DNA from: Desulfobacterales bacterium
GTDB taxonomy: Bacteria > Desulfobacterota > Desulfobacteria > Desulfobacterales > 4be13
NCBI GenBank assembly: GCA_029934695.1
Contig: JAOZLU010000105.1
Coordinates: 9,180 to 15,503 of the forward strand
DNA length: 6,324 nt
Reading direction: 5' to 3'
Positions 1 to 6,098 of this stretch are shown here, piece after piece. The notes under the pieces were generated by a model. The model made no database searches, was not told the origin of the DNA, and worked only from the letters and a program-made list of their open reading frames with translations. Position numbers and translations under genes: made by a program. How positions within the stretch are numbered: the first letter of the stretch is position 1; each line of letters starts with the position of its first letter.

Positions 1-3000
1 AAAAAATATTCTCAGCGATCATTGTTCTTGCTGTTTTGGCAGGCATATCCCACGCCGGCGTTGACAAATCCGGCGTAAGCCCCAACGTCATCTCACTTCC
101 CTCTGGCCCAGGCTCCATCGAAGGCCTGGGAGAATCCTTCGAGCCGCAACTGAACAGCGGCACAACCACTTACGCAGTCAAGTTGAAAGCCCTGCCCGGC
201 CGCGCTGGATTCACACCGGATCTGACCCTGCGATACAACGGCGGAAGCGGAAACAGCCCTTTTGGCATGGGATGGTCCTTGTCCATGCCGTACATTCAGC
301 GGCAGACTGACAAAGGACTCCCGGAATACAATGACAGCGACACCTTTATCGAAAGCGGGGGAGAAGAACTAATTCCCATTGCCGGCGGTGTTTATCGCCA
401 TGAAAACGAAGGCGCATTTATGCGATACACAATAAGCGGCAAAGGCTGGACAGCGAAGAGCAAATCAGGTGGGACATTCAAATACGGCATCTCCTCAGAA
501 AGCCGGATCCAAAGCGGAGAAAAAATCTTTCGCTGGCTTTTGGAGGAGATGAGTGACACCAACGGCAATACAATTCGCTATCAGTATGAGCAATTGGATG
601 AGGGAACCCAGCGTTACTGTACAAAAATAACATACAACAATCACGAAATCACATTTGAATACGAATCCAGACCTGACGCGCTGCCGGATTACCGCCCAAC
701 TTTCCGCTTGGACACGGCATTCCGCTGCAAATCAGTCTCCATGAAAACCAATGACAAATTCGTCCGGCGCTATGATCTGAGCTATCTTGAAAACACTTAT
801 CTCAGCCTTCTCAGAAGCGTCACACAGGCGGGAGATGACGGCACATCCAAACTGCCTCCCGCGGAGTTCACCTACACCACATTCGATCCCACAAAAGCCA
901 GTGTCATAGCGATGAAGGGAGAGAAAGAGGGAAGTTTTCCGCCCTATACCATCCTGATAAATGAACCGGACGCGACCCTGAACGACATGAATGCGGACGG
1001 CCTTCCCGACCTTCTCATTGCCAAACCCCGTAATCATCAGGTATATCTCAACATGGGCATCGGTTCGGACGGAACGCATCGCTGGGGAAAGTGGACCGAG
1101 ATGGGCGATGCGGACAGCCCGGACAGCAATCTCGCGAGCCAAGGCGTATCCCTGGCCGACATCAACGGCGACGGCAGGACCGACTACATCGCCCGGCAAT
1201 CTGTGGATACCTATTTCCTGTGGCGCAATCTCGGCACAGGAAAATGGGGCCCCACCGAAACCTTTGCAGATAAAAGCAGTCTTACGTTCAGCTTTGAAGA
1301 TCCGAATGTCCGCCTCATTGACATTAACAACGACAAACATACTGATGTGATGTATTGCAACGACACATCCGGGGAGACCTATTCCTATTTCATCAATAAC
1401 GGAGGCGCGGAGTTCAGCAAAGTCCTTACAAAGTCCGGACTGGCTGATGCCATGACATTTAAGCAGCGTCCCGGCATGAAACTCGCGGATATGAACGGAG
1501 ACCGCTTGCAGGATATTGTTCTGCTCAAAGACGGGATATGCTGGTACTGGCCCTCCATGGGCATGGGCCAGTGGGATACCGAGCAGAAAATGGGGAATCC
1601 TCCGGATTCTGAATCAGATAATGAACCCGGACTTTCTAATGACTGGCAGAACCTCATGCTGACTGACCTGAACGGCGACGGGCTGACCGATGTGATATAC
1701 GCGCCGTTACATGCTTCTCGCATCGTCTATTGGCTGAACCGGGACAGCATCCAGTTTGACGGCCCTTTTGAAGTGAAAAATACTCCTGTGCGTAACAGCA
1801 ACACCAAAGTTCAGCCCGCGGACATGAACGGAAACAGTACAACTGATATTTTATGGAACTATCCGGAAGATGCGGATATCCATGCGGATAAGACCTGGCA
1901 ATATCTCGAACTATGCCCGGATGAGAAGCCGTATCTCCTGAAAACCGTGACCAACGGCATCGGACGGACCATCACCTTTTCCTACACCAGCACAACTCAG
2001 GAATATATCCGTGACCGGGAATCGGACCCGTGGCCTGCTGGTGTGCCGAATTCCACAACTGTTCTCTCCTCTTTTGACGTGGAGGACGGCCGGGGAAATC
2101 GCTATCGCACAGAATTACACTACCACGACGGCTATTATGACGGTGAGGAAAAAGAGTTCCGGGGATTTGCCGCTGCGGAAAAGCAGGAGATCGGAGACAC
2201 CACCATCCCGGACCTGATCATGGCCTATCGCTTTGACACCGGAACCGACCATGACGCGCTCAAAGGCAAGCCCCTGCTGTTGGAAGTTCAGACAAAACAG
2301 GGGAAAATTTTCTATCGGGAGCAATACACCTGGAACACCCGGAAACTCCATGACAGCGCAGGCGGAGACGGCCGAAGTGTCACGTTTCCCCTTCAGGAGA
2401 CAAAAATCCGGAATATTCTGGAGAAAGGTACGGGTACGCCGGTTCAGTTGAAATGGGAATATGAGTTTGATGATTACGGAAACATGACAAAACAGATTGA
2501 TCATGGCCGAATGGATGAGGGCTGGGATGATGAACGGATCACGGAGACATCCTTTTCCTCGGCTTATGAATCGGGAAAGTCGAACTGGATTATGGACAGG
2601 ATGGTTGAAACCATCAGTACCGATGAAAACGGAACACTGGCCGCCAAAAAGCGGAATTACTACGATGGCAACCTGATCCTCGGCACGGTGAGCAAAGGGA
2701 ATCTGACCCGGACCGAGGATTGGGTTGAAGGCGACAAATATGTTGTTTCTGTGCGGAACGATTACGATGAATACGGAAACGTCGTTGCCACTTATGACCC
2801 GCTTTATCCTGACTTGCCGGGGCATTACCGAACTCTTGTGTATGACGATCTGTTCCATACTTTTCCGGTGGCGGAAAAGATTCATACTGGTGAACTCACT
2901 CTGAGCATGAGCGCAACTTATGATTACGGACTTGGCGTGATGAGGAATTCAACTGATTTTAACGGGCATATCACAACTTACAATTACGATACATTCGGAC

Positions 3001-6000
3001 GACTGACCAGTATCACAAAGCCGCCGGATACAGGACATACTGTTGAATATGACTATGTGCTGGCGCACAATCTGGGCAGCGGAAAGCATACAAACTGGGT
3101 GGAAACCCGGCAGAAAGACGGAAGTTCTGACGGCTTCCTCCGCTCACGAACCTTTCACGACGGGCTGGGCCGCAAGATTATGACCCGGTCCGAGGGAGAA
3201 ACATCCGGTCAGGTGGTGGTGACAGATACGCTACAGTTCAATGCCAGGAAACAGCCGTGGAAAAAATATCTCCCTTATTTCGAGACTGGCACACTTGATT
3301 TTGCAGAGCCGACGTTCAACACCGGCTTTACCGAGCATCTTTACGATGCGCTGGGTCGAGATATCCGAGTGAATCAGCCTGCGGATTCGGACGGCGCTGT
3401 GGTCTATTCCACGACAGTTTATGAACCGCTTGTGAGAACGATTCAGGATGAGGAGCATACCAATCCGGTTTCGTCTCATTATGGATGCGGAATGCGCTAT
3501 GTGGAGGACGGCTTACAGGACAAAGACGGAAAAGGCCGTCTCAGGGAAGTGTATGAGATCGTCAGGCTGAGTGACACAGGAGAGTCTCTGAGCGATCCTA
3601 CGGAATGGCTCACCCGGTACCAGTATGACTTGCGCGACAATCTCACCCGGATCACCGATTCCCGGAACAATCAGAAGATGATGGCGTATGACGGTCTGGG
3701 CAGAAAGACCTTTATGAATGATCCTGATCGGGGAAAGATGCACTATGTTTATGACGATGCGGGAAACCTGACCCGAACCACTGATGCCAAAAATCAGGTG
3801 ATCCGGTATGAATACGACGGCGTGAATCGTCTGATTGGTGAGTATTACGGTGAGGGAAAGACCGAACCGGATGTGGCGTATCATTATGATTTTCCCTTTG
3901 GTCCGGTTGATCAGGGGGAATTATGGGAATCCGAGCCTTCGGAGGATGAAATCATTGCCATCATTCTGAATGACGGGGAGTTTAATGCGGATTACGATCT
4001 GAACCAGGACGGCATGATTGATGTGGCTGATGTGGTCATGGCAGCGAAATCCGGCGAAAGACCTGCGAGGACTTCAAAACCTCGTAGGTCTTCTGTCAGG
4101 TCTTCTTCTGTAACTGCTGAGAATACCAAAGGTTTTCTCTCTTATGTGCAGGATCAGTCCGGCGAGGAGCATAACTCCTATGATGAGCGGGGGCGGGTTT
4201 CATGGGTGATCAAGCGGATTGGTGAGCAGAATTTCCATACCGGCATGGCTTATGATTCAATGGATCGGGTGACAACGCTGACGTATCCTGACCAGGGCAG
4301 CATCAGCTATACATACAACGCTCGTGGTTTGCTGGAGTCTGTGCCGGATGTGATTGAACAGTATGACTACAATCCTGCGGGCCAGAATGCTGTGCTGAAT
4401 CTTGCCTGCGGAACCGAGACCGCATATCACTATGATCATCGTCTGCGCCTGAGACACCTGAATACCGTGCGAAGCAGTGACAATCTTTCTCTGCAAGACC
4501 TCGCCTATGCTTTTGACGATGTTTCCAATATCATCGGTATTGACGACGCACGAGGCCATGCGGATCTGGATACGATTGGCGGAGAACTCGGCATTTCCTC
4601 TGACGGAGCCAGGAAGTTCAATGCCACCCAGTCTTTTGTCTATGACTCCCTGTATCGTTTGACACAGGCGGCAAATTCAGCGGTTTATGGAACGATAAAT
4701 TACCGGTATGACAGAATCGGCAATATGATTCACAAATCCGCAAACCTCCTGCAAGCGGATCCGCTCATGGATTTGGGCGGAATGACCTGCGGCGGTTCTT
4801 TGGGAACAAAAAACCGTGTCGGCAGAAATGCGGGAGATGTGCCGGGGCCTCATGCGATAACAGGAACAGAAAAGGGGCTTGAGGGCGCAATGGCGTTTTC
4901 TTATGATGATAACGGCAATATGACGACCGACCGGGGAATGACCCTCGCATGGGATTATCGGGATCGCCTGACCGGAATCACCAAAGATGCCATGAAGGCG
5001 GATTATCTTTATGATTACTCGGATACCCGCAAAAAAAAGAGCGTGAGTGACGGAGACGGCCCGACAAGCGAGGTGGTGTATGTGGATAAGTTCTCCGAAA
5101 TCCGAGGCGGGAAACTGGTGAAATATGTGTATGCGGGGAACAGCCGGGCTGCCCGAATTGAAGACGGGAAAATCTATTTCTATCTGCATGACCATCTCGG
5201 CAGCACGGGGTTTACGCTCTCCGATGAAGGCGATGTTTTGGAACAACTGGTGAATTATCCTTATGGGAATCCTCGGTTGGAGAATACAGTGGGTTCGGCC
5301 CTTGCTGACTATAAGTTTACCGGGAAAGAGCGGGATTTGGAGAGTGGGTTGCAGTATTTTGAGGCTCGGTATTATTCGGGAACACTGGGACGATTTAATC
5401 GAGTGGAGCCGTTGGCAGATAGTTTGAAGAAGGAGTGGCTGAAGGATCCACAGATGTTGAATTTATATGCTTATGCACTTATGAATCCAGTGAAGCTTGT
5501 TGATCCTGATGGTAAGACAGTTTACCGCTTTGGTAATGGAACATCTAAACAGGTGTATATAAATGGTATAAGCTCCCCATTAAAAAATGCTATTAATCAG
5601 GGTAAAGGACAGGTTGGTAACGACTTTACATTGGTTCACAATTCGACTAGTGGCTTTTTTGGAGACATATTGGAATCTGCTTACCAAAAGGCAAGAGGAA
5701 TACCTATAATAGGGAGATTTCTACCTGCAACTAACGTAGAAAAAGAACTTGCTAATGTTCTAAAAGGGCTTGAGCCGGGAAGTGTTGTAACAGGGCATAG
5801 TCAAGGGGGACTTATCCTGATCAGGGCTATTGAGAGTCTGAATAGATCGGGAGTAAAATTAGATGGAATAAATTTTGTCCTAAATGGAGCAGCGGTGAGC
5901 AAAAGGAAAGCATGTAATGCAATTCGTCAGTCTGGGGGTACTCTTGATGCCTATAATGTTGGTTCCCTTGATCCTGTGCCGCATTGGTTTGGAACAACCT

Positions 6001-6098
6001 CCATTGATAAAGTGATGCATCCAATAGATACTATAAGATCACTCTTTGGTTTTTCTAATGTGGAAAAGTACCATGTCGGGGCTTACAACAAGAGATGA
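1..6098 (+). CDS. Secreted SpvB/TcdB-type Rhs (YD-repeat) protein with C-terminal alpha/beta-hydrolase toxin domain; 5' partial
   Basis: Giant Rhs-family polymorphic toxin candidate, over 2030 aa with its signal peptide. In order the sequence shows: a Sec signal peptide (nt 3-56), an SpvB-like domain (residues about 15-300, counting from TTG at 36), six FG-GAP/VCBS repeats (about 310-625), a TcdB-middle-like region (about 632-900), YD repeats (about 900-1710), an RHS core (H1718 to G1826; YLHDHLGST, FTGKERDLESGLQYFEARYY, GRF, DPDG) and a 194-aa variable tip with GHSQGG. In Tc toxins and Rhs proteins the YD shell encloses the C-terminal effector until delivery; that role here is inferred from the family. 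TTG 36 is unlikely to be the start, because the frame stays open to the edge and encodes a signal peptide; a Met just upstream is expected. The gene stands alone in the window with no overlapping partner and no visible immunity gene. Oddities are a dockerin-like loop plus a palindrome-encoded linker within the YD region, and a compositional break at the tip. Family assignment is confident; toxin activity is inferred. Confidence 0.93.
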   Translation, partial: KIFSAIIVLAVLAGISHAGVDKSGVSPNVISLPSGPGSIEGLGESFEPQLNSGTTTYAVKLKALPGRAGFTPDLTLRYNGGSGNSPFGMGWSLSMPYIQRQTDKGLPEYNDSDTFIESGGEELIPIAGGVYRHENEGAFMRYTISGKGWTAKSKSGGTFKYGISSESRIQSGEKIFRWLLEEMSDTNGNTIRYQYEQLDEGTQRYCTKITYNNHEITFEYESRPDALPDYRPTFRLDTAFRCKSVSMKTNDKFVRRYDLSYLENTYLSLLRSVTQAGDDGTSKLPPAEFTYTTFDPTKASVIAMKGEKEGSFPPYTILINEPDATLNDMNADGLPDLLIAKPRNHQVYLNMGIGSDGTHRWGKWTEMGDADSPDSNLASQGVSLADINGDGRTDYIARQSVDTYFLWRNLGTGKWGPTETFADKSSLTFSFEDPNVRLIDINNDKHTDVMYCNDTSGETYSYFINNGGAEFSKVLTKSGLADAMTFKQRPGMKLADMNGDRLQDIVLLKDGICWYWPSMGMGQWDTEQKMGNPPDSESDNEPGLSNDWQNLMLTDLNGDGLTDVIYAPLHASRIVYWLNRDSIQFDGPFEVKNTPVRNSNTKVQPADMNGNSTTDILWNYPEDADIHADKTWQYLELCPDEKPYLLKTVTNGIGRTITFSYTSTTQEYIRDRESDPWPAGVPNSTTVLSSFDVEDGRGNRYRTELHYHDGYYDGEEKEFRGFAAAEKQEIGDTTIPDLIMAYRFDTGTDHDALKGKPLLLEVQTKQGKIFYREQYTWNTRKLHDSAGGDGRSVTFPLQETKIRNILEKGTGTPVQLKWEYEFDDYGNMTKQIDHGRMDEGWDDERITETSFSSAYESGKSNWIMDRMVETISTDENGTLAAKKRNYYDGNLILGTVSKGNLTRTEDWVEGDKYVVSVRNDYDEYGNVVATYDPLYPDLPGHYRTLVYDDLFHTFPVAEKIHTGELTLSMSATYDYGLGVMRNSTDFNGHITTYNYDTFGRLTSITKPPDTGHTVEYDYVLAHNLGSGKHTNWVETRQKDGSSDGFLRSRTFHDGLGRKIMTRSEGETSGQVVVTDTLQFNARKQPWKKYLPYFETGTLDFAEPTFNTGFTEHLYDALGRDIRVNQPADSDGAVVYSTTVYEPLVRTIQDEEHTNPVSSHYGCGMRYVEDGLQDKDGKGRLREVYEIVRLSDTGESLSDPTEWLTRYQYDLRDNLTRITDSRNNQKMMAYDGLGRKTFMNDPDRGKMHYVYDDAGNLTRTTDAKNQVIRYEYDGVNRLIGEYYGEGKTEPDVAYHYDFPFGPVDQGELWESEPSEDEIIAIILNDGEFNADYDLNQDGMIDVADVVMAAKSGERPARTSKPRRSSVRSSSVTAENTKGFLSYVQDQSGEEHNSYDERGRVSWVIKRIGEQNFHTGMAYDSMDRVTTLTYPDQGSISYTYNARGLLESVPDVIEQYDYNPAGQNAVLNLACGTETAYHYDHRLRLRHLNTVRSSDNLSLQDLAYAFDDVSNIIGIDDARGHADLDTIGGELGISSDGARKFNATQSFVYDSLYRLTQAANSAVYGTINYRYDRIGNMIHKSANLLQADPLMDLGGMTCGGSLGTKNRVGRNAGDVPGPHAITGTEKGLEGAMAFSYDDNGNMTTDRGMTLAWDYRDRLTGITKDAMKADYLYDYSDTRKKKSVSDGDGPTSEVVYVDKFSEIRGGKLVKYVYAGNSRAARIEDGKIYFYLHDHLGSTGFTLSDEGDVLEQLVNYPYGNPRLENTVGSALADYKFTGKERDLESGLQYFEARYYSGTLGRFNRVEPLADSLKKEWLKDPQMLNLYAYALMNPVKLVDPDGKTVYRFGNGTSKQVYINGISSPLKNAINQGKGQVGNDFTLVHNSTSGFFGDILESAYQKARGIPIIGRFLPATNVEKELANVLKGLEPGSVVTGHSQGGLILIRAIESLNRSGVKLDGINFVLNGAAVSKRKACNAIRQSGGTLDAYNVGSLDPVPHWFGTTSIDKVMHPIDTIRSLFGFSNVEKYHVGAYNKR
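3..56 (+). other. Sec signal peptide coding segment (start codon off the left edge)
   Basis: Reading the main frame leftwards from TTG 36 gives KIFSAIIVLAVLAGISHA before GVDKSG. It has a basic residue, a hydrophobic core of about 12 residues and a small-x-small S-H-A site, which is classic signal peptidase I architecture with cleavage predicted after nt 56. The protein is therefore probably exported to the periplasm or beyond. Only the first one to three codons are missing. Bases 1-2 (AA) would fit a second Lys codon, but this cannot be confirmed inside the window. Confidence 0.82.
78..935 (+). other. SpvB-like N-terminal domain
   Basis: About residues 15-300. It opens with VISLPSGPGSIEGLGESFEP and continues with YAVKLKALPGRAGFTPDLTL, then YNGGSGNSPFGMGWSLSMP, the hallmark start of the Salmonella SpvB / insecticidal TcdB N-terminal family. 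TFIESGGEELIPI and RWLLEEMSDTNGNTIRYQYE follow, also typical. In the TcB family this region builds the first part of the shell. The ADP-ribosyltransferase that gives SpvB its toxicity is not part of this domain, and I see no such enzyme here. Confidence 0.9.
963..1905 (+). repeat. Six FG-GAP/VCBS-type repeats (predicted beta-propeller)
   Basis: Six acidic calcium-type loops recur every 52-59 residues, their first Asp falling at 317 (DMNADGLPD), 375 (DINGDGRTD), 429 (DINNDKHTD), 485 (DMNGDRLQD), 544 (DLNGDGLTD) and 596 (DMNGNSTTD). Most are followed about 10-20 residues later by an aromatic/NxG turn such as VYLNMG, LWRNLG, YFINNG or WYWPSMG. This is the FG-GAP/VCBS pattern of the propeller inserted in TcB-like proteins, which in Tc toxins docks onto the translocation pore subunit. 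Loops 3, 4 and 6 have lost part of the DxDG ligand set. The repeats are protein-level; the DNA is not closely repetitive. Confidence 0.85.
1929..2735 (+). other. TcdB middle-domain-like region
   Basis: About residues 632-900. It contains YLLKTVTNGIGRTITFSY, RDRESDPWPAGVPNSTTVLS and VEDGRGNRYRTELHYHDGYY with GEEKEFRGFAAAEK. This run resembles the middle region of insecticidal TcdB/TccC-partner proteins, where it links the propeller to the YD shell. The motif match is strong, but the exact boundaries against the SpvB and YD parts are estimates made by eye. Confidence 0.75.
3930..4056 (+). other. Dockerin/EF-hand-like calcium loop inserted in the YD region
   Basis: Residues about 1299-1341 read SEDEIIAIILNDGEFNA and then DYDLNQDGMIDVADVVMAAK. 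From D1321 the spacing D-x-N-x-D-G-x-I-D-x-x-D (D1321, N1323, D1325, D1329, D1332) matches the 12-residue type I dockerin / EF-hand calcium loop, followed by a short hydrophobic helix. Only one loop is present, whereas cohesin-binding dockerins carry two. It is flanked by YD sequence on both sides (YHYDFPFGPVDQG before, FLSYVQDQSGEEHNSYDERG after), so it looks like an insertion into the shell. Calcium binding is likely; cohesin binding is not supported. Confidence 0.65.
4058..4092 (+). repeat. In-frame palindromic element (13-bp arms) encoding a basic linker
   Basis: Arms AAGACCTGCGAGG (4058-4070) and CCTCGTAGGTCTT (4080-4092) pair over 13 positions with a single G-T mismatch, around the 9-nt spacer ACTTCAAAA. 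The element is translated in frame as the Arg/Lys/Ser-rich linker RPARTSKPRRSS right after the dockerin-like helix, a composition unlike the rest of the protein. From memory, similar GACCTGCGAGG...CCTCGCAGGTC palindromes occur dispersed in some large bacterial genomes; I could not check this here. Confidence 0.75.
4086..4109 (+). repeat. 12-nt tandem duplication beside the palindrome
   Basis: AGGTCTTCT occurs at 4086-4094 and again at 4098-4106, a period of 12 nt (four codons), giving RSSV followed by RSSS. The first copy overlaps the right arm of the palindrome, suggesting local slippage or duplication at the hairpin. The reading frame is preserved. Confidence 0.6.
5187..5513 (+). other. RHS core / boundary domain ending in DPDG
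   Basis: Residues 1718-1826. The run is HDHLGSTGFTLSDEGDVLEQ, YPYGNPR, YKFTGKERDLESGLQYFEAR YYSGTLGRF, then LNLYAYALMNPVKLVDPDG. It is the conserved RHS-associated core that precedes the variable tip. In Rhs and TcC proteins this segment carries conserved Asp residues linked to autocleavage and release of the tip. Here the usual Asp after GRF is a Glu (VEP, E1791), and about a dozen extra residues (ADSLKKEWLKDPQ) separate GRF from NLYAY, a variant arrangement. D1823 and D1825 of DPDG are kept. Confidence 0.88.
5514..6095 (+). other. Variable C-terminal tip: alpha/beta-hydrolase (lipase/esterase-like) toxin domain
   Basis: Residues 1827-2020 (194 aa) after DPDG. It begins VYINGISSPLKNAI, with FTLVHNSTSGFFGDILESAY next, a strand plus oxyanion-type loop. 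SVVTGHSQGGLILIRAIESL carries the GxSxG nucleophile elbow (S1922), and NVGSLDPVPHWF offers the acid (D1979) in the lipase-like DPVP context. YHVGAY near the end offers the histidine (H2013). Order and spacing Ser-Asp-His suit an alpha/beta hydrolase; the substrate (phospholipid or other ester) cannot be read from sequence. The DNA is AT-richer than the body, with nine ATA codons and seven of nine Arg codons AGA/AGG by hand count, consistent with an exchanged tip. I infer an antibacterial or anti-eukaryotic effector. Confidence 0.75.

Larger units (their letters stand above)
2763..5180 (+). repeat. YD-repeat (RHS repeat) region
   Basis: Degenerate YD repeats of the type YDxxGRLxxxxxxxG. Clear copies begin at residues 910 (YDEYGNVVATYD), 982 (YDTFGRLTSITKP), 1197 (YDLRDNLTRITD), 1218 (YDGLGRKTFMND), 1239 (YDDAGNLTRTTD), 1260 (YDGVNRLIGEYY), 1382 (YDERGRVSWVIK), 1406 (YDSMDRVTTLTY), 1427 (YNARGLLES), 1558 (YDRIGNMIHK) and 1623 (YDDNGNMTTD). 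The run 1197-1260 keeps an exact 21-residue (63-nt) register. In Tc and Rhs structures these repeats spiral into a hollow beta-shell around the toxin. The regular run is broken at about 1295-1365 by a dockerin-like insertion. GGMTCGGSLGTKNRVGRNAG (about 1585-1605) is a further non-repeat loop. Confidence 0.92.

Noticed and set aside
78..935. SpvB-type ADP-ribosyltransferase activity
   Set aside because: Only the N-terminal delivery domain of the SpvB family matches; the C-terminal tip is hydrolase-like and no ART motif set was seen.
991..1350. Plus-strand overlapping frame (119 aa) within the FG-GAP region
   Set aside because: It is an out-of-frame reading of the well-supported repeat domain, with low-complexity Thr/Ala/Arg content and no domain.
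2115..2885. Long minus-strand open frame (256 aa) antisense to the main gene
   Set aside because: It lies wholly inside the SpvB/Rhs reading frame, has no recognisable motif, and its openness follows from the codon bias of the plus-strand gene. The same applies to 732-1340 and 4677-5246.
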